Positions 1 through 9,599 of a stretch of 64,000 bases of DNA are shown here, in pieces. Within the stretch, counting starts at the first letter, position 1. The number at the start of each line of letters is the position of its first letter. The translations under genes and the position numbers were made by a program. The DNA lies in NCBI GenBank assembly GCA_013151235.1, contig JAADIO010000032.1:12923-76922 (forward strand), read 5' to 3'. Under the pieces are notes generated by a model. That model ran no database searches and was not told the origin of the DNA. It saw only the letters and a program-made list of their open reading frames with translations. This stretch comes from Deltaproteobacteria bacterium (GTDB lineage Bacteria > CG2-30-53-67).

Positions 1-808
1 TGCCGGACGAATCCACCCCGCCGCTCAGGAAGGCCCCGAGAGGCACATCGGATATAAGTCTGCACCGTACGGCCTCTTCTATTTTATGGAGAAGTTCTTC
101 TTCAAGTTCCGTGATGTCCGCCCGAACAGGCCTTGAGAAATCTACATCCCAATATTCCGTGATCTTCAAGGCTCCATTTCGGTAGGTCAGATAATGCCCC
201 GGTTCCAGTTTCCGTATTTGGCGATAGATACTTTTGGGATGAGGGACATAGAGGTATTTCAGGTAATCGATCAGTGCGGTCGGATCGATCTCCCTTCCGA
301 CGCCGATTTCGAGGAGGGACTTGATTTCAGAGGAAAAAGCAAACCGGTCTTCGGCAAAATAATAATAGAAAGGTTTCTTGCCGATCCGGTCTCTCGCGGC
401 GAACAGCCCGCCCTCCAGCCTGTCCCATATTGCGAAGGCGAACATCCCTCTAATTTGTTCCAGACAGGCCGGTCCGTATGCCGCGTAGCTGGCAAGAAGG
501 ACCTCCGTGTCGGTCCGGGTGTGGAACCGGAATCCCCGGTCTGATAATGCGCGACGCAATTCCTGAAAATTATATATTTCCCCGTTAAAAACAATCGTAA
601 ATCTCCCGTCGGCGCTTGTCATCGGCTGTCTGCCGTCCCCGGAAAGGTCGATGATCGAAAGTCTTCTGTGGCAAAGTCCCATACTTGCATCCAGAAAGAT
701 GTCGCCCATGTCAGGGCCCCTATGGGTCATGACAGCGTTCATCCGTTCCAGCGACTTTTCCGGAAAGTCTCCCAGCATATTCCGGGTAGCTCCTGCAATA
801 CCGCACAT
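1..808 (-). CDS. asnB: Asparagine-synthase-type amidotransferase, XrtA-locus type (partial, C-terminus outside window)
   Basis: Glutamine-hydrolysing amidotransferase of the asparagine synthase B family. The protein starts MCGIAG, so after removal of Met the N-terminal Cys2 is the nucleophile of the class II glutaminase domain. Residues 1-200 carry the usual HRGPD and FNGEIYN motifs. The frame leaves the window just after an SGGVDSS pyrophosphate-binding loop that opens the synthetase domain, so about half the protein is seen. The ATG at 808 has a GGAGG ribosome site. It is the last visible gene of the minus-strand exosortase operon, 50 bp after a glycosyltransferase. In such loci this family is thought to amidate a sugar or a matrix component rather than make free asparagine; that role is inferred. 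Confidence 0.93.
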   Translation of the reverse strand, partial: MCGIAGATRNMLGDFPEKSLERMNAVMTHRGPDMGDIFLDASMGLCHRRLSIIDLSGDGRQPMTSADGRFTIVFNGEIYNFQELRRALSDRGFRFHTRTDTEVLLASYAAYGPACLEQIRGMFAFAIWDRLEGGLFAARDRIGKKPFYYYFAEDRFAFSSEIKSLLEIGVGREIDPTALIDYLKYLYVPHPKSIYRQIRKLEPGHYLTYRNGALKITEYWDVDFSRPVRADITELEEELLHKIEEAVRCRLISDVPLGAFLSGGVDSSG

Positions 809-858
809 CGATCTGGACCTCCGTTGAAGCTTTGCTTGTGGTGTCGGGGGCGGAACCG

Positions 859-1776
859 TCAGAAAATGGCGCAGAATCTTGCAAGATAATACACATTATA
901 GAGGAGAAGCAGATGGGGATATTGTCTCATACCCGAGTTATGTCGAATCTTCAGTCCGGCTGAGATCATCAGGGGGGTTTGCCACAGGATAATCATTGCA
1001 TAAAGCCATGTGGTTTCCGCTCGTATGACGAGCAATATAAAAATGAGCAGCACAAAGATCCCAAAATAAAAGGGAAGGACAAGACTCGGCACTTCTTTGA
1101 ATCGAAAACCATGTCTGAGGGCTCCCCGGTAATTACTTTTCCCGCGCCAGAGTTCCTTGCGGAAGAACTCCCGGATTGTTCGCGCCTCTCCATGATGGAT
1201 CGCTTTGATGTCCGGATCCGAGATGATTTTTCCCTGTGCCGAGAGGCGATAGGAAATGTCCACATCTTCACAGGTGGTCAAGGTTTCGTCAAAGCCTCCA
1301 ACTTGTTCAAAAGCATCTTTCCGCACGAATAGATTCATCGATTCCAGCCAGTCCGTTTCCCGGAGTTTTTCCTCCGGATTCCGTACCAGGAGCCAGGTTT
1401 GTTGTACCCAGGTCGGGTTTGCGGGAATATACGGTGGCGATCCGAAACAGGCGACATCTTCCCGTTGAAAGTACCGGGAGGCACTTTCAAGCCAGTCTCG
1501 TTCCACCGTACAGTCTGCGTCAAGAAAAGCGAGCACCTTGCCCCTCGATTTTTTTGCTCCGTAATTTCTCAGCGCTGAGACCGTAACCCCGGGTCTTCGG
1601 TAGACGATTCCTCCGCAGGACTTTGCAAGGTCTGCCGTTCTGTCCGTCGAGCCATTGTCCACCACGATCACCTCGTATTCCTTTGAAGAGAACGTATTTG
1701 CATGGATCGATTTCATGCAGCGAACAATATTCATTTCTTCGTTTCTTGCGGGTATGATGATGGAGATCAGGATCAT
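859..1776 (-). CDS. Family 2 glycosyltransferase with C-terminal membrane segments
   Basis: A 305-residue GT-A fold transferase. The N-terminus shows the nucleotide-sugar fold (SIIIPARNEE, then VVDNGSTD), followed by an LDADCT metal-binding DxD-type motif near residue 90 and an acceptor-side CEDVD motif. Two hydrophobic segments lie in the last 80 residues, so the enzyme probably sits on the inner face of the inner membrane. It starts 7 bp after the tandem glycosyltransferase gene and belongs to the same operon. The likely role is adding a sugar to a lipid-linked exopolysaccharide repeat; donor and acceptor cannot be read from sequence. Confidence 0.9.
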   Translation of the reverse strand: MILISIIIPARNEEMNIVRCMKSIHANTFSSKEYEVIVVDNGSTDRTADLAKSCGGIVYRRPGVTVSALRNYGAKKSRGKVLAFLDADCTVERDWLESASRYFQREDVACFGSPPYIPANPTWVQQTWLLVRNPEEKLRETDWLESMNLFVRKDAFEQVGGFDETLTTCEDVDISYRLSAQGKIISDPDIKAIHHGEARTIREFFRKELWRGKSNYRGALRHGFRFKEVPSLVLPFYFGIFVLLIFILLVIRAETTWLYAMIILWQTPLMISAGLKIRHNSGMRQYPHLLLLYNVYYLARFCAIF

Positions 1777-1783
1777 GAATCAT

Positions 1784-4228
1784 TCAGTCCGACTGCAACC
1801 TGTGGAACTTGGTCCATGTGACCGGCTGTTTGTTCAATATTCCCTTATAGATTCCGTATAATGCCGCTCCATTCATCAGGCAGAAATAATAAGGAAACAG
1901 GAATGTTTGTAATGGGTGGTCTCTCCGCTTTACCACGAAACCGGTGAAGGCGAATCCGTAGAAGAGAAACTGGACGGCCAAGATCATGCGGTAACCCGGC
2001 TGTCCGTAGGACAGGGCGAGGTGAATATTTGCAAGAAACAATGAAATCAGGAAAAAAGGCGCAAACCAGCGCAGCAGTTTATGTGACAGATAACAAAACA
2101 TCTCCCGTGTGACGAGGGATGAGGGGATCCCCTGCCTCTGCTTGAGCGACTGGATGGCTCCCGCGATGACCCTTGCTTGCCGGAAGAATTCCTCCCGGGG
2201 AGAAAGAAAATTCCGTTCTTCTGCGATCGCTTCTTCTTCGTATATCAGGCGGTGACCGCTCGAGACGATCGTCATAGAAATTACAAAGTCGTCCAGAATG
2301 GTATCCGGCGGTGGTGGTACGAAAAGTTCTTTCCGGATGGCGTACAGGCCGCCGTCGGCCCCGATCATGGATCCAAGATCCGTCTCTTTCCGCTGGATCC
2401 AGCGTTCATAGATGTAATAGATTGATCCGGATTTCCCCAAAGTTGTTTCCTCGCCGCGGAGGATTACGTCCGCGCTGACGGCCCCTACGGAAGGGTCGGC
2501 GAAGTTTTGTACCAGTTTACGTACGGCATCCCGTCGGCACATGGTGTTGGCATCGGAAAAAATGATGATCTCACTGTCAATCTCCGGGACCGTCTTGTTG
2601 ATCACCGCTGTTTTCCCTTCTCGGGTCTGATATTGCATTAGGGTTACGCGATCCTCATCCTCCCGGAACTTTTGTATCCTTTCTCGGGTGCGGTCCGTAG
2701 ACCCGTCGGAAGCAATGATAAACTTGATTTTGTCTGTTGGATAGTCCAGTTCAAGGCAGTTCCTGATTTTCTCTTCGATGACTTCCTCTTCGTTATATGC
2801 ACAAATCAACAAAGAGACCGTTGGAGTGATCTCCTGTTTCTTGATCTTCCTTCGATAAAAGAGAGTGACGATTCCCAAGATAAGCGGATAACCGACATAC
2901 ACGTATCCGAGCAGGAGAAGTGAGAACCGGAAAACAAGGTGTGTGAAAAACCGGAGCGGAATCCGGCCTAAGTGGAGAGCGAGACAGATTGCATAGATCG
3001 ACAGCACTGCCATGAACAGGTGGATGATACAGCGGTTCCGGGTGAGGAGGTTTTCGGATACTTTGTCTTCTTGCCCTCTCGCGTGGTTCCATGTCGAGAT
3101 GATATTTCCCTGCAAGCTTTTTGCGATACCCAGCAGGGAGGCAATGTTCATCAGAATGAAGTAGTAGGCATAGGGAACAAGAGGCGCCCGGATATGTTTT
3201 TCGGAAAGGAGCATTCCCAGATAAGCCATACCGGTGAATGCTACAATAAAGAGAAATGTGAATTGATAGACGGATCGTCCGGAAGCGGAGAGCAGGAAGC
3301 AGGAAACAAAGAATAAAAACAGAAATAGAGGTGAAAACCATCGCAGCAGTTTGTGAGAAATAACCTCAAGCGCGAATATTCCCGTTTTGAAAGGGTTCAT
3401 AACGCCTTTCAGTCTCATCAGGCCGCTGAAGCTCCTGTTGACGATCCGGATTTTACGTCTGAACTCTTTTTCATAGGTCCCGGCCGCCTCTTCATAGGAA
3501 ATTGCGGCGGGTTCATAGATGCCGCGGTATCCTTTCAAAATGATCTGGAGGGGGTTCACGAAATCATTGATGTCTGTTTCTAATAACGGTTCGTAAAGAT
3601 CTTTCCGGATTGCATAGATGGCGCCATCGCCGCCGACGATGGAATGCAGGTCGGACTCCATTTTTTTAATGAGGGTTTCATGATTCCAGTAGAGGTTTTC
3701 GCTTTTCCCGGCCATGGTTCTTCCCGGATCGGTGTAACGGGCTTGTCCCACGACGTATCCCACGGTGGGATCATGAAAATTTCGGACTAATTTTTTAATT
3801 GCATTCTTCCGGTAGATTGCATTGGCATCGGAAAAGATGATCAGTTCACCCTTTGCGAGCGGTATCGCCAGGTTGAGGCCGGATGTTTTGCCCATACGTT
3901 TTTCTTGGCGAACCAGCCTCACCCCTCGGTCCTCATATTCGCGAACGATCGAGTCTGTCTGATCCGTAGATGCATCGGAGACGACCAGTATATCCAGCTT
4001 GCCTTTTGGATAGTCCAGCGACAAACAGTTTTCAAGCTTCGATCGGATAACATCCTCTTCATTGTAGCAGGAGATCAGCAAACTGACGGACGCTCCGGTC
4101 TTCTCCCGGAGGATTTCTTTTTTCGGAATTACAAATCGCAGTACCACGAGGAGAAGCGGGTATCCGATGTAAGTATAGAGAAGTATCAGAAGTGACAGGA
4201 ATGCAGTGACCTCAAGAAAAGGGATCAT
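1784..4228 (-). CDS. Tandem-duplicated membrane glycosyltransferase (two GT2 modules in one chain)
   Basis: An 814-residue protein with the same architecture twice: an N-terminal membrane helix ending IGYPLLL or VGYPLIL, a GT2 catalytic domain (SLLISCYNEE / SLLICAYNEE; SDASTDQTD / SDGSTDRTR; IIFSDANA / IIFSDANT), then several membrane helices. Module 1 spans roughly residues 1-390 and module 2 roughly 430-814. Both keep the DxD-type SDAN motif and an acceptor DDF- or NDF-type acid. Module 2 has RQARVIAG where processive synthases have QxxRW. The start overlaps the GT4 gene by 4 bp. Single-module relatives are about 400 residues, so this is a fusion after duplication. It probably extends or exports the locus polysaccharide. 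Confidence 0.9.
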   Translation of the reverse strand: MIPFLEVTAFLSLLILLYTYIGYPLLLVVLRFVIPKKEILREKTGASVSLLISCYNEEDVIRSKLENCLSLDYPKGKLDILVVSDASTDQTDSIVREYEDRGVRLVRQEKRMGKTSGLNLAIPLAKGELIIFSDANAIYRKNAIKKLVRNFHDPTVGYVVGQARYTDPGRTMAGKSENLYWNHETLIKKMESDLHSIVGGDGAIYAIRKDLYEPLLETDINDFVNPLQIILKGYRGIYEPAAISYEEAAGTYEKEFRRKIRIVNRSFSGLMRLKGVMNPFKTGIFALEVISHKLLRWFSPLFLFLFFVSCFLLSASGRSVYQFTFLFIVAFTGMAYLGMLLSEKHIRAPLVPYAYYFILMNIASLLGIAKSLQGNIISTWNHARGQEDKVSENLLTRNRCIIHLFMAVLSIYAICLALHLGRIPLRFFTHLVFRFSLLLLGYVYVGYPLILGIVTLFYRRKIKKQEITPTVSLLICAYNEEEVIEEKIRNCLELDYPTDKIKFIIASDGSTDRTRERIQKFREDEDRVTLMQYQTREGKTAVINKTVPEIDSEIIIFSDANTMCRRDAVRKLVQNFADPSVGAVSADVILRGEETTLGKSGSIYYIYERWIQRKETDLGSMIGADGGLYAIRKELFVPPPPDTILDDFVISMTIVSSGHRLIYEEEAIAEERNFLSPREEFFRQARVIAGAIQSLKQRQGIPSSLVTREMFCYLSHKLLRWFAPFFLISLFLANIHLALSYGQPGYRMILAVQFLFYGFAFTGFVVKRRDHPLQTFLFPYYFCLMNGAALYGIYKGILNKQPVTWTKFHRLQSD

Positions 4229-5376
4229 AGGCTTCCCTGATAAAGTTGCAAATAACGTGACAGCATTTTCTGGAAGGAAAAGTCTTTGGACGCCCTTTCG
4301 GCGGCATTGGCCCCCATGGTTTTTTGTTTCTCTGGGGAACGAAGCAGTTCCAGGACCTTGGTTGCCATGGTCTGTTCCTCTCCGGTGGGTACAAGGTATC
4401 CGGTTTTCCCATCGATTACAACCTCGGGGTTTCCTCCTACTGCTGTTACAACAGAAGGGACTCCGGCGGCCATGGATTCCAGGAGTGTGATCGAAATTCC
4501 TTCCGTAAAGGATGTGAGAAGAAACACGTCAAACAAGGGATAGATTTCCGGCAGGTCGTATCTCAGTCCCAAGAAAACCACCCGGTCTTCGACGCCGAGA
4601 TGTTTCGAAAGATCTTTCAGCTCTTTCTCCTTAGGGCCTTTCCCCGCGATCAGCAGATAGGTTTGCGGCATTTGAGCCAGAACACGCTTGAAAACGTGAA
4701 GCAACATGGGGATATTTTTGATCTCGTCGAGACGGGCGGCCGTGCCCATAACCCGGCTTGTGTTATCCAACTGCAGCAACCGGCGTTTTGTGGATGGAAC
4801 GATATTTGTCTTGGAGTCGTCAAAGTGCACGCCGTTAAAGATAACTTCTATCTTTTGTGCGGGGAAGTTATCATACATCACCATGGCTTTTTTCGTGCTT
4901 TCAGAGATGGAAACGATATGGTCTGTCATGCCGGCAAGCAGCGGATTAAAGAGGTATCTCTTTATTCTTCGCCGATCAGGATATAATCGACCATGCTCTG
5001 TAAATATGAGTCTGATTTTCTTTCCCATTAATGAGGAGAGAACCGCATAGAAATAGGGGGTATATTGATGGGCATGTACCACATCGATTTTTTCTCGGAC
5101 AATGATCCTGTTTAAGCGTTTAACGAGGCCCCAGTCGATGCCCCTTTTTCTTTTAAGGTAATAGACCCGGATACCCTGTGTGACCAATTTGTCACCCAGG
5201 GGGCCGATCATGTCGAGGCAGCAGACAGTGGGGGTAATGTTTTTTTGCGGAAGCCCCTGAATTATGTCATAGACCAGTTTTTCTGCTCCTCCCACACCCA
5301 TAGAGAGCACCACAAACAAAACGCGAAGGAGCCTTCTGTTGTGACTGTCTATACTTATTTTTTTGGAATATGGCAT
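4225..5376 (-). CDS. Family 4 glycosyltransferase (GT-B)
   Basis: A 383-residue GT4 enzyme. The N-terminal domain has the glycine-rich loop LSMGVGGAEKL near residue 27. The C-terminal donor-binding domain has the EX7E motif in FTEGISITLLE and the usual AAGVPSVVTAVGG stretch. No membrane segment is obvious, so it is expected to be cytoplasmic or peripheral. It retains a nucleotide-sugar configuration and probably adds one sugar to the exopolysaccharide precursor. It follows the radical SAM gene by 2 bp and overlaps the next glycosyltransferase gene by 4 bp, so all three are cotranscribed. Confidence 0.92.
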   Translation of the reverse strand: MPYSKKISIDSHNRRLLRVLFVVLSMGVGGAEKLVYDIIQGLPQKNITPTVCCLDMIGPLGDKLVTQGIRVYYLKRKRGIDWGLVKRLNRIIVREKIDVVHAHQYTPYFYAVLSSLMGKKIRLIFTEHGRLYPDRRRIKRYLFNPLLAGMTDHIVSISESTKKAMVMYDNFPAQKIEVIFNGVHFDDSKTNIVPSTKRRLLQLDNTSRVMGTAARLDEIKNIPMLLHVFKRVLAQMPQTYLLIAGKGPKEKELKDLSKHLGVEDRVVFLGLRYDLPEIYPLFDVFLLTSFTEGISITLLESMAAGVPSVVTAVGGNPEVVIDGKTGYLVPTGEEQTMATKVLELLRSPEKQKTMGANAAERASKDFSFQKMLSRYLQLYQGSL

Positions 5377-5378
5377 TT

Positions 5379-6515
5379 TTAGAAGATGGATTCTTTGGCT
5401 CGCCGGTAATAATATTTCAGGGTTTCCAGCATGGAGGGATAATAGACCCGCATGTTGCAGTTGTTGCAGATCGCGATCTTTTTCTTTTGCTGCAGCGACA
5501 CGAATTGCCTGTGTCTTTCATTTCCCCATATTTTGTCCAGGTCTGTTTTTAGAAGATTTCCAATGACGTAGGAGCGGTAAAACGGACAGGGAACGACATC
5601 TCCGTTCGGATTGAGAGTGACAAAGGTGGTTGCAATATGACAGTGTTTATAATCATACAGGCCCGACAGAAATGTCTGTTCGCTGGTGACGTCGAGCGCT
5701 CTGAAATTTACATAGATTTTCTGATGATGTTTCTTTGTCTGCTTGATGAGTTCTTTGAACTCGACCAGTTGCTCACGGTTCAGCAGGTGTGATGCATCCT
5801 CGGAAGATACGAAGTAGGGCTCGGGCTGAACTCCGTTGATCTTGGATAAATTGATGTTCTCCTGGCTAAATTCCCCTAAAAACCGGGGGTAAACTGCATC
5901 GATATGGTATTGTTCAAGAAACCGGATAATTTGGGGAAAATCCCGGTAATTCATGTTGGAAAGCGTGTTGCATATAATGATCTTGGGGTAGGTGCGGGAG
6001 CCTCGGATATCAATGAAGTTCTCGAGTGCATCCGTTATTTTCTGAAAGGTTCCGTCGATGCCCCGGATCCCGTCATGCTTTGTGCCGACATCGTCTATAG
6101 AGAGATAGACGGTATGTAACCCGTACTCTATCAAGGTGCGGATCGTTTCTTTGTCGCACAGATTCCCGTTTGTCGGGAAATAGGTCCGGATCCCGTTTTT
6201 TGCACAATATTGAATCATATCAAAAACGGCATCCTTTCTTAAAAGGGCATCGCCGCCGAAGATTTCAAATGACCGGATGCCGTGATCTTTCAGTCTTGCA
6301 AGAATCGTCAGCCACTCGTCTCGACCTAATTCTTGCGGTTGTTCGCTGTTCCTCTTCCATATATTGCAGGTCTTGCACCGGCTTGTGCACCGATAGGTTA
6401 AAAACCCCATAGAGTCCGCTGCGCTTAAGGATAAATGGCGATATTCATAGCGGATCAATTCCGGGATCTCCCGGAGGCCGGGAACGATATTTCGGATGAT
6501 TTTAGAGGCATTCAT
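5379..6515 (-). CDS. Radical SAM/SPASM-domain protein of the exosortase locus
   Basis: A 378-residue radical SAM enzyme. The CX3CX2C cluster ligands are Cys43, Cys47 and Cys50, followed by TPTNG- and GDALL-type elements. The C-terminal SPASM-like region holds a CPFYRS motif and a CNNC pair for auxiliary Fe-S clusters. The ATG at 6515 is preferred over one 57 bp upstream because the earlier one would overlap the DUF362 gene by 47 bp. The substrate is unknown; SPASM proteins usually modify peptides, proteins or sugars. Its place between DUF362 and glycosyltransferase genes suggests work on the matrix polymer or on the sorted protein, which is inference. Confidence 0.88.
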   Translation of the reverse strand: MNASKIIRNIVPGLREIPELIRYEYRHLSLSAADSMGFLTYRCTSRCKTCNIWKRNSEQPQELGRDEWLTILARLKDHGIRSFEIFGGDALLRKDAVFDMIQYCAKNGIRTYFPTNGNLCDKETIRTLIEYGLHTVYLSIDDVGTKHDGIRGIDGTFQKITDALENFIDIRGSRTYPKIIICNTLSNMNYRDFPQIIRFLEQYHIDAVYPRFLGEFSQENINLSKINGVQPEPYFVSSEDASHLLNREQLVEFKELIKQTKKHHQKIYVNFRALDVTSEQTFLSGLYDYKHCHIATTFVTLNPNGDVVPCPFYRSYVIGNLLKTDLDKIWGNERHRQFVSLQQKKKIAICNNCNMRVYYPSMLETLKYYYRRAKESIF

Positions 6516-6525
6516 TGATTTGCCC

Positions 6526-7539
6526 TTACAGGGAAAGATGGATGCTGCGCGGGTTGGTTGTCCCCAATCCACGATCGGCGGCGGTCTGGATGAAGACCGG
6601 GGCAGGAGACACCGGTTCCAGGCCGTGTTCTTTGCGTTTCTTATCGATGATTTTCCATCCGGTATAATCTATCGCTACCGGATCGTCTGAAATGATCAGT
6701 TGATTCAAGGGATCTACATATTTCTGGTCTCTTCCGTTGATCCACTTGTATTCGACGAAGATGGCGTCCAGCACGATCAGGCGGGTCTTGTCCCGGATTT
6801 GCGGTTGGGCGTTCAGGTGGGGCAAAAACTCCATGATATCCTTGTGGTGATGCGACGGGTTCCCGATGGAGCCGTAATGATTCTTCATGCTGAGAGATAC
6901 GCCGGAGTAACCTTCCAGGGCCTTCAGGACAGGCACATTGATCAGATAATCACACCGGTATTTGTTCTCACTGAGAGGAATGCCGCCGGTTAACAATTTC
7001 GCCATACGGTTAAAAAGGAAACGGTGATAACCACCGAGATCGTCGACCGTCCCGACCTTGATCCCCGGCCCGAGATTTTTCTCGAAGCCGGCATAACGGA
7101 ATGCGTGATCGGTCTTGTCATAGATGACGATATTGTCCGGTCGGACCCCACGCTGGATCAGTCCGTCCGTGACAGCCTTGACAACCTTCGATTTGGTATA
7201 GATGCCTTGGATCTGGCAGTTAATCTTGATCGCAACCCTCTTGGCCGGATCCGGAATGATTTTTGACCAAGCTTTTAACAAGTTTCTTTCACCGGTAAAA
7301 GACTTGATCCCTTCATCCAGCATCTGTTTGATCACTTGTTCATCCAGATTCTTGTTATCGCGTTCGTCCGTAAGGTCTGATGCCCTGTCGTGATGGACGG
7401 AGACGAGCATACTCTTTCTTCCACTGTGCGCATGACTGTTTTTCAGAGAGGGCAACCACTTCAGGAAAAAACCGGCACCCAGAACAGATAAAACTTTTAC
7501 CAGGAAGTGTCGCCGGTTTATATTACGTAAAAACGACAT
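6526..7539 (-). CDS. DUF362-domain protein with Tat-like signal
   Basis: A 337-residue DUF362 protein. The N-terminus reads NRRHFLVK followed by a hydrophobic stretch (VLSVLGAGFFLKW), which looks like a twin-arginine signal or anchor and suggests the protein acts outside the cytoplasm. The DUF362 core follows, with VAIKINC and a KNHYGSIGNPSHHH segment rich in possible metal ligands. No CX2CX2C ferredoxin motif is present, unlike in many family members. It sits 10 bp before the radical SAM gene. The biochemical role is not known. Confidence 0.85.
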   Translation of the reverse strand: MSFLRNINRRHFLVKVLSVLGAGFFLKWLPSLKNSHAHSGRKSMLVSVHHDRASDLTDERDNKNLDEQVIKQMLDEGIKSFTGERNLLKAWSKIIPDPAKRVAIKINCQIQGIYTKSKVVKAVTDGLIQRGVRPDNIVIYDKTDHAFRYAGFEKNLGPGIKVGTVDDLGGYHRFLFNRMAKLLTGGIPLSENKYRCDYLINVPVLKALEGYSGVSLSMKNHYGSIGNPSHHHKDIMEFLPHLNAQPQIRDKTRLIVLDAIFVEYKWINGRDQKYVDPLNQLIISDDPVAIDYTGWKIIDKKRKEHGLEPVSPAPVFIQTAADRGLGTTNPRSIHLSL

Positions 7540-7557
7540 GCGTTACCCCGTGCTCGA

Positions 7558-8430
7558 TTACGTGTGGAAAACATTCTGCATGATGGAATATACCTTTTTA
7601 TCCCTTCCGGTTTTGTCTTTCAGATAGTCATCGAGAATGCCTGCATCGATGTTTTGCCAGACCCGTTGAAGTACTTCCGGAGTGATCATTCGATTCAGGT
7701 ACAGTGCTCCTTTCTCCGTTAATGCGCAACTCCGGGCTCGATCGTTTTCGATATCTTCTATGGCCCGGATCATCATTTCGATGCCGAGTTTTACGACCTT
7801 TACATAAAGTGTTTCCGGGTTGTCAATTCCGGATATCTCCGGCCTTCCCTGGTACAGTATGTCCCCGTCATCGATTCCCTTGTCCACGTAATGTACGGTG
7901 GCGCCGATATATTCCGGTTCTCCGTTAAAGAGTGCCCAAAGAGTCGTACACGTACCCCTGTATTTTTGTGCGAGTCCGCCATGTAGATTCAGCACTCCCT
8001 TGGGGGGGATGGAGAGGACCTTCTCCTGCAGCACGGACGTACCACAGACGGCAATTACGTCGGGCTTGATCTCCTGGATCGCATGGATATAACCCGGTTC
8101 ATTAATTGTTTTTCCCCCTTCCGTATATACCACCGTTTGGCCTGCATGAGGCAGGATATGGCGTCCTTCTTCACCGAAATATGTTTTATCAACGATTGTG
8201 GTCTTTCGGAAGTGTTCTTTGACAATCCGGTTATCCGATATTTTTTTGAAGAGAAGCAGTGGGTGTGCCATAAACCGGAGTGCCTTGAGTAACCGGAGAG
8301 GCAGATTGCTGCCGCCGTGCTGTTCTTCGACAAAAACGGCTGCGACATTCAGCCTTCGGGTCAACCGGTTTGCAAAGTAAATATCGGATGGATCCGAGCT
8401 GACAAGAATTACGACCTTTGGTTTGTTCAT
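7558..8430 (-). CDS. Formyltransferase-family protein
   Basis: A 290-residue protein with the hydrolase/transferase fold of methionyl-tRNA and sugar formyltransferases. The catalytic triad is visible: Asn148 and His150 in NLHGG and Asp187 in GIDDGDI. It lacks the C-terminal tRNA-binding OB domain of Fmt (usual length about 315), so a small-molecule substrate such as an amino sugar is more likely. It lies between the CelD-like and DUF362 genes in the same operon. N-formylation of an amino sugar in the exopolysaccharide is a reasonable inference. Confidence 0.88.
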   Translation of the reverse strand: MNKPKVVILVSSDPSDIYFANRLTRRLNVAAVFVEEQHGGSNLPLRLLKALRFMAHPLLLFKKISDNRIVKEHFRKTTIVDKTYFGEEGRHILPHAGQTVVYTEGGKTINEPGYIHAIQEIKPDVIAVCGTSVLQEKVLSIPPKGVLNLHGGLAQKYRGTCTTLWALFNGEPEYIGATVHYVDKGIDDGDILYQGRPEISGIDNPETLYVKVVKLGIEMMIRAIEDIENDRARSCALTEKGALYLNRMITPEVLQRVWQNIDAGILDDYLKDKTGRDKKVYSIMQNVFHT

Positions 8431-8445
8431 ACGCGCTTTGAAAAT

Positions 8446-9552
8446 CTATGCTGATTTACGGAGAATACGTTTGATTGCGGGAATAAACCTGTATTCAACG
8501 CCATACAACAATTTTGAATATAATGTGACATTAAAAAGATGAACGTTGATATGCCTTCTGCAGTTCCGTGTCCACTTTTCCTTGTAGTGGTCAGAACTTC
8601 CCCCCAGGTCATATTCGGTTATCTCCCCCTTTTCGAAGAGTTGTTGAACGATATGCGCGTCCAGAAAAACACCCGGTGACATCCGGCCGTAATCTTTTTT
8701 GTGCGATGCCCGCATGCCGTAAATTTTATCATTATATTTCAGGTGATATTCAAACGCAACCGGATCGCCTTTGACCTTTAGTAACCAGACCGAGAGCCAT
8801 CCCTTTTCGGCGGCTACGCGCGAAAGTTGATCGAAGAAACGGCGGTTCGCCGGGGAGCTTAGCGAGTCTCCAATTTCTTCCGTCCAGCTGTTTCTTGCAA
8901 TCTCATACAATTCCGGTGCGATGCTTTGAAATGTTGCATAATCATTAATTTCTTGTACGGAAAAATCCCTTTCCCGCTTGAAGCGGTTGCGAATATTCCG
9001 GAGGGTTTTACGTGCTTTGGATGATCGGCTTTTGTAATAACTCTCCCAGTCTGAGTTGATTGTGATGTAGGGCGATATCAAGGCGGGTTGTGTGCCGTAA
9101 AGAAAATTCTTGTCTTTCAGGATTTTTCGGAGAAAGTCACAGTTTCGGGAATTTTCGGGGATATTCTTGAATTCGACAAGATCCCAGCAGTCCTTCTCGG
9201 CCATCAGGTGATCGAGAATCGCACGTAACGCCTTCTCTCTCTTTTCCGGATGTAAGAGAAAGTCATTGTGCAGGGAGTTTCCATTCTCGACAAAGGTGAA
9301 CATCCTGATCGGGAATCCTCGATTACGTTGTCGCCGGATCATCATCGGTGCGATCCCGATCAGCTCTTCATTCTCACGGATCAGGAAAATGCGCAGGAGA
9401 TTCTGCTGCCCGAAGGTTTGCCACCAGCAGCGATACCATTCGGGCGTGTAAAATACAGTGCTTTCCTTTTTCTGCAGGATCAGCAGGTTGTTCCATTCGG
9501 CCTCCAGCGGATGGATCCGATCGAGGTTGTCGATTGAGTGAACGGTAATCAC
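8446..9552 (-). CDS. CelD/BcsL-like GNAT-superfamily acyltransferase
   Basis: About 368 residues. The C-terminal half carries a GNAT-like fold of the CelD/BcsL group (VAFEYHLKYNDKIYG, then YDLGGSSDHYKEKWT), and a basic segment near RSSKARKTLRNIR precedes it. The GTG at 9552 is chosen because it begins the conserved part and lies after the FemAB stop at 9600. The open frame runs upstream to 9777 but would overlap the FemAB coding region by about 180 bp. The start is uncertain, since a TTG near 9595 is also possible. It probably transfers an acyl or aminoacyl group in polysaccharide modification. Confidence 0.85.
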   Translation of the reverse strand: MITVHSIDNLDRIHPLEAEWNNLLILQKKESTVFYTPEWYRCWWQTFGQQNLLRIFLIRENEELIGIAPMMIRRQRNRGFPIRMFTFVENGNSLHNDFLLHPEKREKALRAILDHLMAEKDCWDLVEFKNIPENSRNCDFLRKILKDKNFLYGTQPALISPYITINSDWESYYKSRSSKARKTLRNIRNRFKRERDFSVQEINDYATFQSIAPELYEIARNSWTEEIGDSLSSPANRRFFDQLSRVAAEKGWLSVWLLKVKGDPVAFEYHLKYNDKIYGMRASHKKDYGRMSPGVFLDAHIVQQLFEKGEITEYDLGGSSDHYKEKWTRNCRRHINVHLFNVTLYSKLLYGVEYRFIPAIKRILRKSA

Positions 9553-9599
9553 CTTTCCCGCCCGTGAGATCTCCGGCGAACCGGAAGGGTTGTCCAAAC

